DNA of 64,000 nt from Rhodoferax sp. (GTDB lineage: Bacteria > Pseudomonadota > Gammaproteobacteria > Burkholderiales > Burkholderiaceae_C): assembly GCA_008015235.1 (NCBI GenBank), contig SSFF01000012.1:62001-126000 (forward strand), in the 5' to 3' direction. The position numbers and the translations under genes are program-made. Numbering within the stretch: the stretch's first letter is position 1; every line of letters begins with the position of its first letter. The notes below the pieces were generated by a model that was not told the origin of the DNA, did not search any database, and worked only from the letters and a program-made list of their open reading frames with translations. This document shows, one piece after another, positions 38,960 to 48,272 of the stretch.

Positions 38960-40018
38960 ATGACGGTCACCATGCCTCCAGACGACAAGCCCCCCATTGC
39001 GCCCCATGCGCCCGCCCGGGCAGAGACACCCATTGCCTTTGTCAGAGCGATTGTCGAGGCCTACCAACAGCGCGGCATGGACCCAGACGGCGCGCTGGCA
39101 AAAGCACAAATTGCGCCAGGCACCCTGGAAAACCCGCGCAGCCGCATTACCGCCTTGCAGATGGAGTGGGTGTCGGCAGCGGCCATGCAGGAACTCGACG
39201 ACGAGGCTCTGGGCTGGTTCGAGCGCCCCCTGCCCTGGGGTAGCTACGGCATGCTGGTGCGCGCCTCACTCACGGCCCCCAACCTGGGCGTGGCCCTGGC
39301 ACGTTGGTGCCGCCACCATGCCCTGCTTACCGGGCGCATCGGCCTGCGGCTCGCGCAGCACGGTGGTGTGGCCACGCTCACGCTCACGGAAAACCAGCCA
39401 CTGGGCACGATGCAGGAGTTTTGCGTGGTCTCGATGCTGCGCAATGCCTTGGGCGTGGCCTGCTGGCTGACGGACTCGCGCATTCCGCTGCAGGGGACCG
39501 AATTGCGCTTCGCCCCACCGCCCCACGCCGACAGCTACCGGGTGCTGTTCGACGGCCCCACCACATTCGGCGCTCCCCAGCACCGCCTGCAATTCGACGC
39601 GGGCTACCTGGCCCTTCCCGTGCGCCGTGACGAGGCAGCGCTCTCACACATGCTGCAACGCGCCCTGCTGCTGACCGTGCGGCCGTACCGGCGCGACCGC
39701 CTCCTGGTGGACAAGGTGCGCCAAGCCTTGCGCCAGCACCCCGAACTGCGCCGCAATGCCGAAGCCTTGGCGCAGTGGCTGGCCCTGTCCAGCCGCACCC
39801 TGCACCGCCAGCTGCGCGAAGAAGGCGCGAGCCTGCAAGCCATCAAGGACGGGGTGCGTCGCGACATTGCCTGCGAGCTGCTGGCCCGCAGCCGCAAACC
39901 CGTCAAACAGGTGGCGCAGGCGGCGGGCTTCGACAACGACAAGAGCTTTATCCGTGCGTTCAAGGCCTGGACCGGCCAGACACCGGACGAATACCGGCAG
40001 CAAGGCGCTATGAAGTAA
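38960..40018 (+). CDS. AraC-family transcriptional regulator
   Basis: The first possible ATG (38960) gives 352 residues; a second (38972, MPPDDKPP) is equally possible and neither has a strong ribosome site. The N-terminal two thirds is an arabinose-binding-like domain of the OruR/ArgR type ([18 protein letters not shown]). The C-terminal AraC HTH region is [20 protein letters not shown], then [20 protein letters not shown] and [10 protein letters not shown]. Divergent location suggests it regulates the liuB operon. A very long upstream extension of this frame is antisense to the carboxylase genes and is not real. Confidence 0.85.
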   Translation: MTVTMPPDDKPPIAPHAPARAETPIAFVRAIVEAYQQRGMDPDGALAKAQIAPGTLENPRSRITALQMEWVSAAAMQELDDEALGWFERPLPWGSYGMLVRASLTAPNLGVALARWCRHHALLTGRIGLRLAQHGGVATLTLTENQPLGTMQEFCVVSMLRNALGVACWLTDSRIPLQGTELRFAPPPHADSYRVLFDGPTTFGAPQHRLQFDAGYLALPVRRDEAALSHMLQRALLLTVRPYRRDRLLVDKVRQALRQHPELRRNAEALAQWLALSSRTLHRQLREEGASLQAIKDGVRRDIACELLARSRKPVKQVAQAAGFDNDKSFIRAFKAWTGQTPDEYRQQGAMK

Positions 40019-40075
40019 GGAGCAAACTGCACATACCCTGTGCGGGCTAGCAGCCAATTTAACCCATAAATTAGG

Positions 40076-40480
40076 TCAGACGATGGCGTCCAAATACAGC
40101 CAGCGGCCGTCTTGCTTTTCAAAGCGGCTGCGCTCGTGCAGGCGCACAGCGGCACCGCTGACGGGCTTTTGCCGGGCCACGAACTCGACTTCGGCATGGG
40201 TGGCATCGCGCTGCACCGCATCGCGCACCTCCAGCCCCAGCCATTTCACGTCCGTATCGAACTCCAGCTGCGCGGGGCGCTTGTCGGGGTGCCAGGTGTG
40301 GAGCAGATAAGCCTCACGCTCCAGCACGAATGCGCTGTAGCGGCTGCGCATCAGACTCTCCGCATCAAGCGCAGGGGTGTCGCTGTCCAGAAATCGGCCA
40401 CAGCAGTGTGCATAGGCCAGTGGCTTTTTGCCCTGCACGCGGCCACAGGGACAGGGGGCCGTGGGTGCCAGGGTTTTCAT
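40076..40480 (-). CDS. ychJ: YchJ-family SEC-C protein
   Basis: From the ATG at 40480 (MKTLAPTAPCPCGRVQG) it has 134 residues. The metal-binding SEC-C-type cluster is CPCG with HCCGRFL; RSRYSAFVLER follows as in YchJ. The C-terminal NTF2-like part carries VEFVARQKPV. Its function is unknown. It is last in a long operon that begins at the thiolase gene. Confidence 0.85.
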   Translation of the reverse strand: MKTLAPTAPCPCGRVQGKKPLAYAHCCGRFLDSDTPALDAESLMRSRYSAFVLEREAYLLHTWHPDKRPAQLEFDTDVKWLGLEVRDAVQRDATHAEVEFVARQKPVSGAAVRLHERSRFEKQDGRWLYLDAIV

Positions 40481-40491
40481 CGCGCCCGCAC

Positions 40492-40917
40492 TCAGCCCTT
40501 GGCGGCGGCGCGCTTGGCCTTCTGCTGTTCCAGGGTTTCGGTCGGGCCGCCCACCTTGACCCACTCGGCCCAGCCGCCGTCGATGTGGGCCACATTGCGC
40601 ATGCCCATGTCCTGCAGGGTCTGCGTGGCCAAGGCACTGCGCCAACCGGCGCCACAGAACAGGATGTACTCCTTGTCCTCGTGGGCGAAGATGGGCTTGT
40701 GGTACGGCGAGGCCGGGTCCACCCAGAATTCGAGCATGCCACGCGGTGCGTGGAAGGCACCGACGATGGTGCCGTCACCGAGTTCACGAATGTCGCGGAT
40801 GTCCACGATCTGCACCGCCGGGTCGTCCAGGCGCTCCATCACCTCCTGCACGGTGTAGGTGGTGATCTGCTCCATGGCGTCGTCCACCAGGGCCTGGAAT
40901 CCTTTGGTAATGGGCAT
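40492..40917 (-). CDS. Rhodanese-like domain protein
   Basis: The single rhodanese domain has 141 residues. The active-site cysteine lies in the loop ILFCGAGWRSALAT, and GMRNVAHIDGGWAEWV completes the fold. Rhodaneses transfer sulfur from a persulfide. It lies 15 nt after the amidohydrolase gene and 11 nt before ychJ. Confidence 0.85.
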   Translation of the reverse strand: MPITKGFQALVDDAMEQITTYTVQEVMERLDDPAVQIVDIRDIRELGDGTIVGAFHAPRGMLEFWVDPASPYHKPIFAHEDKEYILFCGAGWRSALATQTLQDMGMRNVAHIDGGWAEWVKVGGPTETLEQQKAKRAAAKG

Positions 40918-40932
40918 GGGCTTCTTTCTGTG

Positions 40933-41979
40933 TCAGTTGAGTTTGTACAAACGTTCGGCGTTTTCATAGCCCACCTTGCGGGCTATTTCGGGTTTGAGAG
41001 CAGACAGCACATCGCGGATGGCCTGGCGCATGCGGGCCGAGTTTTCCGCAAAGATGCGTGCCGCACCCACGCGCTGCGCGCTGTCGGCCACCAGGAAGCT
41101 GTCGCTGCCCATGACGAATCGGTCCGGGTATTTTTCCACCACGGCCACCCACTCCGGGTTCAGGCGCTTGCCTTTGGGGCCACCGCCCACCTGCAGCATG
41201 ACGCCCGGATCCCGCCCCATGGGGCGCAGGCTGAAGTACAGGTTGGGGTGTTTCTCCAGCAGGCTGGCCACCAGCTGTGGCGTGTAATGGCCCAGCATGT
41301 CGACCCCGCCCGCATGGGCCCATACGATCTTCGCCTTGCGGTTGTGGGCCAGCATGCGCTCAAAAGCCTCGAAATTGGCTTCGAACGTTGCGGGGTTGTT
41401 CGGGGACGTGAGCCGAGCAGGCTTGGCCATGCTGGCCAGGACCGGATCAAAGTGGACATCGATCACCAGATCGTGCTTGGCAACCACATCCACCAGAATC
41501 TTGACCAACTCATCGTCGGCCGGAATGGCCTCGTACGCATGCTGGTCGTTCAGTGAAATGTGGTGAAGGGCTATTTCCCCAAAGCCCTTGACGCCACTGG
41601 TCGCAGAGCGTTCTGCCAGCGCCCTGAATTTCTCGATCGTTTCCGCAGGAACCTTTCCCTCGTAGATCTGGTGCATCAAGGGGTTCAATGAATTACCACC
41701 CCCCAGCACGGCAAAGCGCTTGCCATACGGCGCAACCAGTTTCTGCACCTCCAGAAAATCCGCACCCGACGGTCCTGGCTTGGGCTGCGACGACACCACC
41801 AATGTACGGATGTTCTCAGTCTGCATGATGGCCAGAGACTTCTCTGCCAGCTCCTGCGTGCTGCTGGCGTCGTCCATGGTCCAGTGGAAATGGATGTCTG
41901 TCCATTCCTGCGCCATGGCTGTTCCAGCCACCGCCAGCAGAGCACCTGCCAACCATCCATGCCGGTATATGCGTTGCAC
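40933..41979 (-). CDS. Periplasmic amidohydrolase-family protein
   Basis: I chose the GTG at 41979 with GGAGG eight bases upstream, giving 348 residues. The signal peptide is GWLAGALLAVAGTAMAQ. The mature protein has the amidohydrolase 2 metal pattern: DIHFHW at the start, DVHFDP in the middle, KIVWAHAGGVD and FVMGSDSFLVA near the end. The substrate is unknown. It is unusual for this superfamily to be exported. It is 20 nt after the YitT gene. Confidence 0.75.
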   Translation of the reverse strand: MQRIYRHGWLAGALLAVAGTAMAQEWTDIHFHWTMDDASSTQELAEKSLAIMQTENIRTLVVSSQPKPGPSGADFLEVQKLVAPYGKRFAVLGGGNSLNPLMHQIYEGKVPAETIEKFRALAERSATSGVKGFGEIALHHISLNDQHAYEAIPADDELVKILVDVVAKHDLVIDVHFDPVLASMAKPARLTSPNNPATFEANFEAFERMLAHNRKAKIVWAHAGGVDMLGHYTPQLVASLLEKHPNLYFSLRPMGRDPGVMLQVGGGPKGKRLNPEWVAVVEKYPDRFVMGSDSFLVADSAQRVGAARIFAENSARMRQAIRDVLSALKPEIARKVGYENAERLYKLN

Positions 41980-41999
41980 CTTGGTCCCCTCCCCAGTCT

Positions 42000-42608
42000 T
42001 CACATGGCCACGTAGCGTCCCGCGCGGTGATTGGTTGCCAGGGTCTGGTTCACGACCACAGCGCCCACGATGGAAAGCACGATCAGGCTCCACTCGCGCA
42101 GGAAAAACGAGACCAGAACAATACTGCAATCCAGCCCCATCTGCAGGACGCCCGCACGCCAACCGTAGCGCTCCTGCAGGTACAGCACCAGCACGTTGAA
42201 GCCGCCCAGGCTGGCACGGTGGCGAAACAGGATCAGCATGCCGCAACCCATCAAGGCGCCACCCAGAATGGCTGAGAGCCAGGGGTGCAGCACATCAAAG
42301 TGCATCCACTGCGGCAGCAGGTTGGTGAACAGGGACAACAGGGCAATCGCCGCAAAGGTCTTCACGGTGAAGGCCTTTCCCATGCGCCGCAGGGCCAGGC
42401 CATAGAACGGCAGATTGATCAGGAAAAACACCACGCCAAAGTTCCAGCCCGTGGCGTAGTGCAGCACAAAAGCCACACCCGCAGTGCCACCCGTGAGCAG
42501 GCCCGTGTGCTTGAACATGGTAACGCCCAAGGCGACAAACAGGGTACCGGTCAGGAGCGCCAGCACGTCTTCGTAGTGGCGATGGCGAATGGCAGGAGAT
42601 TCAGACAT
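42000..42608 (-). CDS. YitT-family membrane protein
   Basis: The 202-residue protein has five or six hydrophobic helices, including LLTGTLFVALGVTMF, GVVFFLINLPFYGLAL and LSAILGGALMGCGMLILF. GLLTGGTAGVAFVLHYATG is the YitT signature. It lacks the soluble DUF2179 domain of longer members. Function is unknown. It is part of the thiolase-to-ychJ operon. Confidence 0.8.
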   Translation of the reverse strand: MSESPAIRHRHYEDVLALLTGTLFVALGVTMFKHTGLLTGGTAGVAFVLHYATGWNFGVVFFLINLPFYGLALRRMGKAFTVKTFAAIALLSLFTNLLPQWMHFDVLHPWLSAILGGALMGCGMLILFRHRASLGGFNVLVLYLQERYGWRAGVLQMGLDCSIVLVSFFLREWSLIVLSIVGAVVVNQTLATNHRAGRYVAM

Positions 42609-42643
42609 GGGGCCATTGTCCCAAATCCCGGCAGGGGCCGTGG

Positions 42644-43564
42644 TCAGAGGTTCTGCACCCAGTCGCCGTCGCGCATGGCGGCCCCCGAGCGTTCGAGGTC
42701 TGCGAGCAGCTGCTCCACCGCCTGCACCGCGTCGAGCTGCGGGTAGCAGCTGTGCAGCATGCCCTGCACGTAGGGGGTGGCGGCCACCCAGGCATGCAGC
42801 TGTGCTAGCGGCAGGCGCTGCACATCGAGCAGCTTGAACTTGATGAGCACCTTGGTCGCGTACTGGTGGTGCTTGGCCGGGTTGCGCACAAAACCGTCAA
42901 GGCGCTGACGCGCCACCTGCAAGGCCTGCGCAACCTTGGTGAACACGGTGCCATGGCCCGGGATGACCACGCGGGGTGCCAACGATTCGATCAGGTCGAA
43001 GGTGGCCGCCACCTCGTCGAAGGCACCGATGCCATCGAGCTCAGGAAACACCACGCCAAAGCCGCGTTCCCACAGGGCGTCGGCCGAGATCAGGGTACGT
43101 GTTTCAGGCTCGAACAGGATGACCGAATGCGGGTCGTGCCCCGGTGCGGCATGCACCTGCCAGTGCTGGGCACCCAGCAGCACGCTGCCGCCAGGCTGCA
43201 AGGCCCGGTCATAGCGGTACTGCGGACACTCCTGTCCGGTAGGGGTGTAGCTCAGCGTGTGCGGGTCCCATTGCGCCACAAAAGGTGCGTGGCCCGGCGG
43301 GATGTGGGTCTGCATTTGCGGGTAGTGCGCCTGCAGCGCGGCGTTGCCGCCACAGTGGTCGCTGTGCAAATGGGTGTTGACCAGCACGTCCAAGGGGCGG
43401 CCTGCCAAGGCGCTGTCCACCAGCGCCAGGGTCTGGTCGGCATGGCTGCAGTAGCCGCTGTCCACCAGCGCGGTGTTGTGCGGCCCGACCAGCAGCACGT
43501 TGTTGCTGGAGAGCCAGCCGCGCTCGAAAACGCTGACGCCCGCAGGCAAGGCCACGGCGGACAT
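42644..43564 (-). CDS. MBL-fold metallohydrolase
   Basis: From the ATG at 43564 (MSAVALPAGVSVFERGWLSS) it has 306 residues. The zinc motif is VNTHLHSDHCGGN (HxHxDH). Additional metal ligands are in VHAAPGHDPHSV and LISADALWE, and VVIPGHGTVF is near the C-terminal half. The substrate is not known; glyoxalase II-like or thioesterase roles are possible. It starts 2 nt after the acyl-CoA dehydrogenase stop, so it is probably linked to acyl-CoA metabolism. Confidence 0.85.
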   Translation of the reverse strand: MSAVALPAGVSVFERGWLSSNNVLLVGPHNTALVDSGYCSHADQTLALVDSALAGRPLDVLVNTHLHSDHCGGNAALQAHYPQMQTHIPPGHAPFVAQWDPHTLSYTPTGQECPQYRYDRALQPGGSVLLGAQHWQVHAAPGHDPHSVILFEPETRTLISADALWERGFGVVFPELDGIGAFDEVAATFDLIESLAPRVVIPGHGTVFTKVAQALQVARQRLDGFVRNPAKHHQYATKVLIKFKLLDVQRLPLAQLHAWVAATPYVQGMLHSCYPQLDAVQAVEQLLADLERSGAAMRDGDWVQNL

Positions 43565-43566
43565 GC

Positions 43567-44694
43567 TTACAGCGCGCGCTGGATGATGATCTTCTGCACG
43601 TCGGAAGTGCCTTCGTAGATCTGGCACACGCGCACGTCGCGGTAGATGCGCTCGACGGGGAAGTCGCTGACATAGCCGTAGCCGCCCATGGTCTGGATGG
43701 CCGCTGAGCACACGCGTTCGGCCATCTCGCTGGCGAACAGCTTGGCCATGGCCGCTTCCTTGAGGCAGGGGCGGCCGGCGTCGCGCAGGCTGGCGGCATG
43801 CCAGATCAGCTGGCGGGCGGCTTCGATCTGCGTGGCGCACTCGGCCAGGCGGAAACCGACGGCCTGGTGGTTGAAGATGGGTTGGCCAAAGCTCTCGCGG
43901 TCCTTGGCGTAACTTACTGCCACGTCCAAAGCGCTGCGGGCCATGCCCACGCTTTGCGCAGCGATGCCGATGCGCCCGCCTTCCAGGCCACCCAGGGCGA
44001 TGCCGTAGCCTTCGCCTTCCTTGCCGATCAGGTTCTCTACGGGCACGCGGCAGTTGTCGAAGTTGATCTGCGCGGTGTCGCTGGAGTGCTGGCCCAGCTT
44101 GTCTTCCAGACGCGCCACCACATAGCCGGGGGTGTTGGTGGGCACCAGGAAGGCGCTCATGCCTTTCTTGCCCGCGCCCTTGTCCGTGACGGCGATGACG
44201 ATGGCCACGTCACCGTTCTTGCCGCTGGTGATGAACTGCTTGACGCCGGTGAGCACGTAGCTGTCACCCTCCCTCACTGCCGTGGTGCGCAGGCTCGACG
44301 CATCGCTGCCCACGTGCGGCTCGGTCAGGCAGAAGGCCCCGAGCAGCTTGCCCTGCGCCAGGGGTTCCAGCCACTTCTTCTTCTGCGCGTCGTTGCCGAA
44401 CTTCATCAGGATGGCGTTGACCGGGCAGTTGGTCACGCTGATGACGGTGCTGGTCCCACCGTCACCGGCAGCAATCTCTTCCAGCACCAGCGCCAGGGTC
44501 ACATAGTCGAGCCCGGCCCCGCCCTGGTGTTCGGGCACGCAGATGCCGTAGGCCCCCAAGGCCGCCAGGCCCTGGTGCACGTCCTTGGGGAAGTGGTGTT
44601 CCTTGTCCCACTTGGCGGCGTTGGGCCACAACTCGGCTTGTGCAAAGGCACGCACCGCATCGCGCACCATTTCCTGATCTTGGGTCAACAACAT
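43567..44694 (-). CDS. Acyl-CoA dehydrogenase
   Basis: The 375-residue flavoprotein has the acyl-CoA dehydrogenase signatures GAFCLTEPHVGSDASSLRTT and QTMGGYGYVSDFPVERIYRD. The catalytic glutamate is in QIYEGTSDVQ, the position used by short- and medium-chain enzymes. The length fits the butyryl/short-branched-chain group. It acts in beta-oxidation, passing electrons to ETF. It sits between an SDR gene and an MBL hydrolase in a putative LiuR-controlled operon. Confidence 0.9.
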   Translation of the reverse strand: MLLTQDQEMVRDAVRAFAQAELWPNAAKWDKEHHFPKDVHQGLAALGAYGICVPEHQGGAGLDYVTLALVLEEIAAGDGGTSTVISVTNCPVNAILMKFGNDAQKKKWLEPLAQGKLLGAFCLTEPHVGSDASSLRTTAVREGDSYVLTGVKQFITSGKNGDVAIVIAVTDKGAGKKGMSAFLVPTNTPGYVVARLEDKLGQHSSDTAQINFDNCRVPVENLIGKEGEGYGIALGGLEGGRIGIAAQSVGMARSALDVAVSYAKDRESFGQPIFNHQAVGFRLAECATQIEAARQLIWHAASLRDAGRPCLKEAAMAKLFASEMAERVCSAAIQTMGGYGYVSDFPVERIYRDVRVCQIYEGTSDVQKIIIQRAL

Positions 44695-44718
44695 AGGGGT
44701 CTCCTGAAATCGTTTTGT

Positions 44719-45390
44719 TCACCAGCCGGGATAGGGCTGGCCGTCCTGCATGAAGAATTTGCCGCTGTCGGCCAGCGTCAGCTGCGCCAGCGTCTTGCGT
44801 AGCGCGGCCACGCTGTCCTGCACCGTCGTGGGCGCCGAAGGGCCACCCATGTCGGTCTGCACCCAGCCAGGCGACAGCGCGGCAAAAATGGCACGCGGGT
44901 AGTCGTGGCGGGCGGCGGCCACCGCCATGTTGAGGGCGGCCTTGCTCACGCGATAGGTCCAGCTGTAGCACGAATCAACCCCGGCAATGCAGCCCATGTC
45001 GCTGCTGATGAAGCCGAAGCGCCCCTGCGCTTCTTCCACCAGTGGCGCGACCTGCGGGATGACCTGCATGGCGCCGAGCACATTGGTGTGCAGCACGCGG
45101 TCGAAGTCGGGCTGGGTCGGCGGCGCCTTGGCGTTGCCGCGCGACATGACCCCGGCCACGTACAGGGCCACATCGAGCTTCTCGCCGTCGAGCTGCCAGG
45201 CCAGGCCGCTCACGCTGGCGGGATTGGCCACGTCCACACGCAAGGCCGTGGCGCCCAGCGCCCGCAAGGCCGCCAGGCCTTCGTCGCTGCGTGCTGTGGC
45301 AATGACGCGCGCACCGGCCTCGCGGTACTGGCGCACCAGTTCCAGGCCAATGCCGCGCGATGCCCCAATGACCAGGACATTCAGTGCCAA
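44719..45390 (-). CDS. SDR-family oxidoreductase
   Basis: The 223-residue Rossmann enzyme starts VLVIGASRGIGLELVRQYRE (the GxxxGxG cofactor loop). The catalytic segment is SSDMGCIAGVDS and SWTYRVSKAAL (YxxxK). It reduces or oxidises a hydroxyl, perhaps 3-hydroxyacyl-CoA given its neighbours, although the substrate is not shown. It lies 45 nt after the thiolase gene, across a dispersed repeat. Confidence 0.85.
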   Translation of the reverse strand: MALNVLVIGASRGIGLELVRQYREAGARVIATARSDEGLAALRALGATALRVDVANPASVSGLAWQLDGEKLDVALYVAGVMSRGNAKAPPTQPDFDRVLHTNVLGAMQVIPQVAPLVEEAQGRFGFISSDMGCIAGVDSCYSWTYRVSKAALNMAVAAARHDYPRAIFAALSPGWVQTDMGGPSAPTTVQDSVAALRKTLAQLTLADSGKFFMQDGQPYPGW

Positions 45391-45414
45391 ATCAGTCTCC
45401 AGCCCGCTTAACCA

Positions 45415-45445
45415 TTGCGTGAGCAGCTACTGAATTTATAGCAAC
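45415..45445 (+). repeat. 31-bp dispersed repeat at the end of the thiolase gene
   Basis: TTGCGTGAGCAGCTACTG then AATTTATAGCAAC. The last residues and stop codon (TAA) of the thiolase lie inside it. Confidence 0.75.
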
Positions 45446-46617
45446 TCCAGAGCCACGGCCGTCGCCTCGCCACCGCCGATGCACAGCGTGGCCAGGCCCT
45501 TCTTCAAGCCACGGGCCTTGAGGGCGTGGATCAGCGTGACCATGATGCGTGCGCCGGAGGCGCCGATGGGGTGACCCAGGGCGCAGGCCCCACCGTTCAC
45601 ATTCACCTTGTCGTGCGGCACGCCCAGGTCTTTCATCAGGGCCATGGGCACCACGGCGAAGGCTTCGTTCACTTCCCACAGGTCCACGTCACCGACGGCC
45701 CAACCGGCCTTGGCCAGGGCTTTTTCGGTGGCGCCCACGGGGGCGGTGGAGAACCACTCGGGTTCCTGCGCATGGGTGGCGTGGCTGACGATGCGCGCCA
45801 GCGGTTTGCAACCCAACTTGGCGGCGGTGGAGGCGCGCATCATCACCAGGGCGGCGGCGCCGTCGTTGATGCTGGAGCTTGAGGCGGCAGTGATGGTGCC
45901 GTCCTTCTTGAAAGCGGCTTTCAGCGTGGGGATCTTGTCGAGCTTGACCTTGCCCGGACCTTCGTCGATGGAGATGACGGTGTCGCCGCCACGGCCCTTG
46001 ACCGTCACGGGCGCAATTTCGGTGGCGAAGGCACCACTTTCCGTGGCGGCCTTGGCGCGCTGCACGCTGGCGGTGGCAAAGGCGTCCTGTTCAGCGCGGG
46101 TGAAGCCGTACTTGGCAGCGCAGTCTTCGCCGAAAGTGCCCATGGAGCGACCGGCTTCGTAGGCGTCTTCCAGACCGTCGAGCATCATGTGGTCAAAAAT
46201 GCGGTCGTGGCCGATGCGGTAGCCGCCACGCGCCTTGGGCAGCAGGTAGGGGGCGTTGGTCATGCTTTCCATGCCACCGGCCACCAGCACGTCGTGGGTG
46301 CCGGCCACCAGCATGTCGTGCGCGAACATGGCCGCACGCATGCCCGAACCGCACATCTTGGACAGGGTGACCGCACCTGCACTCTTGGGCAGGCCGCCCT
46401 TGAACGCAGCCTGGCGCGCCGGGGCCTGGCCCTGGCCCGCCATCAGGCAGTTGCCGAAGATCACTTCCGTCAACAGCTCGGGGTTGATGCCGGCGCGCTC
46501 CACCGCGGCCTTGATGGCCACGCCGCCCAGGTCGTGCGCGGCCAAGGAGGCGAAATCACTCTGGAAGCTGCCCATGGGGGTGCGGGCGGCGCTGACAATG
46601 ACGATGGGGTCGGACAT
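45436..46617 (-). CDS. Acetyl-CoA C-acyltransferase (thiolase)
   Basis: The 393-residue thiolase has all catalytic residues: C89 region LSKMCGSGMRAAMF, His in NEAFAVVPMAL, and NVNGGACALGHPIGASGARI with the second Cys/His loop. It makes or breaks acetoacetyl-CoA or longer 3-ketoacyl-CoA. In this setting it probably processes acetoacetyl-CoA from leucine or isovalerate breakdown. It is the first gene of an eight-gene operon. A perfect 26-bp palindrome lies 33 nt upstream. Confidence 0.92.
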   Translation of the reverse strand: MSDPIVIVSAARTPMGSFQSDFASLAAHDLGGVAIKAAVERAGINPELLTEVIFGNCLMAGQGQAPARQAAFKGGLPKSAGAVTLSKMCGSGMRAAMFAHDMLVAGTHDVLVAGGMESMTNAPYLLPKARGGYRIGHDRIFDHMMLDGLEDAYEAGRSMGTFGEDCAAKYGFTRAEQDAFATASVQRAKAATESGAFATEIAPVTVKGRGGDTVISIDEGPGKVKLDKIPTLKAAFKKDGTITAASSSSINDGAAALVMMRASTAAKLGCKPLARIVSHATHAQEPEWFSTAPVGATEKALAKAGWAVGDVDLWEVNEAFAVVPMALMKDLGVPHDKVNVNGGACALGHPIGASGARIMVTLIHALKARGLKKGLATLCIGGGEATAVALELL

Positions 46618-46650
46618 GGAAGGCTCCTTGCAAAACGGAAAATGGAAACG

Positions 46651-46676
46651 AATTGACGTTTACGTAAACGTCAATT
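46651..46676. promoter_or_regulatory. Putative LiuR operator upstream of the thiolase operon
   Basis: A perfect 26-bp palindrome with half-site AATTGACGTTTAC and its complement. The identical sequence occurs at the MerR-type regulator promoter (60663-60688). It fits the long palindromes bound by LiuR of the MerR family. Confidence 0.75.
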
Positions 46677-46724
46677 GTGCACGCTTTTTGCCTGCTTTGG
46701 CTTACAAGGGCATTTTGTCGTCCT

Positions 46725-48272
46725 TCAATACTCCCCGCTATTCCTGGCCCCCTGGGCAAAGCCCGCTAGCAGTGCTTGGCAGGCCGCTTCCGGGTCGGTG
46801 GCCTGGGTTATGGCCGAAATGACCGCTGCACTGGCCACCCCGGTGGCGGCCACCTCCATCACCTGGGCCACGCCGATACCGCCAATGCCCACCACCGGCA
46901 GCGGCAGTACCGCCGCCCAGTAGCGCAGGTTGTCCAGGCCCTGCGGAATCCAGGGCATGTCCTTGCTCTGGGTCTCGAACACCGGGCCGCAGGCAATGTA
47001 GCTCGGGCGCAAGGCCCAGGCGCGCGCCACCTCCCAGTAGCTGTGGGTGGAAAGGCCCAGGCGCACACCGGCACGGCGCAGCGCGTCCAGATCCACGTGG
47101 TCCAGGTCTTCCTGGCCCAGGTGCACGCCGTAGGCTCCGGCCTCCAATGCCAGCTGCCAGTGGTCGTTGATGAACAGCTGCGCGCCCGGCGTCTGCCGCG
47201 CCAGCGCCGCGGCCGCCTGGATTTGCTGGGCCAGGGTGGGTTCGGTCGGGTCTTTGATGCGCAGCTGCACGGTGCGGATACCCGCCGCCAGCACGCGCGC
47301 CACCCACTCCACTCTGTCGACCACGGCGTACACGCCCAGGGCCGTATTGGCCAACGGTGAAAAAGGCTGCGGCAGCGCCGGAGCCGGCTGCAAGCCAGGC
47401 AGGTTGTTGGCGTGCTGCGCAAAGTCGCGCTGGGCGCAAACCGGCCCGGCCCCCTGCCCGGCCGTATAGGCATGGCGCAGCGCGTGCGTGGTGGCCATCT
47501 TGGCCAGCACCACGGCGTCGGCCACACAGTAGCCGCTGGCCAGCGCGGCAGCGGCGCTAGACGCAAAGGTGCAACCGGTGCCATGGTGGTGGCGCGTGTC
47601 CACGCGTGGCATGCTGAGCCAGGCGCTGGCCTGCGCGCAAGCCAGCCAGTCGCTGGCCAATCCGTCGGCGGCGGCATCGTCCCCGCCGGTGATCACCACG
47701 GCCAACTGCCCAGCCGGCCCAGCCTGCCAGGGCCGACCAGGGTGCAGCCCCAGGCGCGCGGCTTCTGCCCGGTTGGGCGTGACCAGGGTGGTGCGCGGCA
47801 GCAGTTCTTCGCGGTAGGCCTGCACCAGAGCCTCGTCGGCAAAAGCTGCGCCGGTGGTGGCCCCCAGCACCGGGTCCACCACCAGCGCCAGCGCATGGCC
47901 CTGGGCGCGCAGCCGGTCCACCCACTGGCAGACCACGCGCAGGTTGTCCACGCTGCCCAACAACCCGGTCTTGATGGCGGCGGGCGGCATGTCCTCTGCC
48001 AAGGCGGCGAGTTGGGCGTCCAGGAGTGCGGCGCTGACCGGCTCCACGCGCGCCACAGCCTGCGAGTTCTGCGCCGTGATGGCGGCCACCGCCGTGCAGC
48101 CATGCACGCCAAAGGCCTGCAGTGCCTTGAGGTCGGCCTGCAACCCGGCCCCGCCGCCGCTATCGGAGCCGGCAACACTCCAGACGACGGGTGGTGCCGA
48201 TGCGGCCTTGAATTCAGTGCCAAATGTTGGCCTAGCCCGCACTGGCATTGCGCAAACAGCTTCTTTTTTCAT
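46725..48272 (-). CDS. thiDE: Fused ThiD-ThiE: HMP(-P) kinase and thiamin-phosphate synthase
   Basis: From the ATG at 48272 it has 515 residues. The N-terminal half (about 30-290) is ThiD, with WSVAGSDSGGGAGLQADLKA, the kinase lid region and DTRHHHGTGCTFASSAAAAL. The C-terminal half (about 330-505) is ThiE, with QLRIKDPTEPTLA, FINDHWQLALEAGAYGVHLG and VVGIGGIG. ThiD phosphorylates the pyrimidine and ThiE joins it to the thiazole. It starts 7 nt after thiG and ends the thiamin operon. The first residues (MKKEAVCAMP) are encoded by a dispersed repeat. Confidence 0.9.
   Translation of the reverse strand: MKKEAVCAMPVRARPTFGTEFKAASAPPVVWSVAGSDSGGGAGLQADLKALQAFGVHGCTAVAAITAQNSQAVARVEPVSAALLDAQLAALAEDMPPAAIKTGLLGSVDNLRVVCQWVDRLRAQGHALALVVDPVLGATTGAAFADEALVQAYREELLPRTTLVTPNRAEAARLGLHPGRPWQAGPAGQLAVVITGGDDAAADGLASDWLACAQASAWLSMPRVDTRHHHGTGCTFASSAAAALASGYCVADAVVLAKMATTHALRHAYTAGQGAGPVCAQRDFAQHANNLPGLQPAPALPQPFSPLANTALGVYAVVDRVEWVARVLAAGIRTVQLRIKDPTEPTLAQQIQAAAALARQTPGAQLFINDHWQLALEAGAYGVHLGQEDLDHVDLDALRRAGVRLGLSTHSYWEVARAWALRPSYIACGPVFETQSKDMPWIPQGLDNLRYWAAVLPLPVVGIGGIGVAQVMEVAATGVASAAVISAITQATDPEAACQALLAGFAQGARNSGEY

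Noticed and set aside
35288-40018. A 1576-codon open plus-strand frame spanning the liuD/liuB region into the AraC gene
   Set aside because: Only the last 352 codons (from 38960) look like protein. The rest is antisense to two well-identified carboxylase genes and is open because of high GC and codon bias.
40030-40075. Region after the AraC gene as another 31-bp repeat copy
   Set aside because: Similarity is limited to a few bases (GGGCTAGCAGCCAATTTAAC) and the ATAGC arm is missing.
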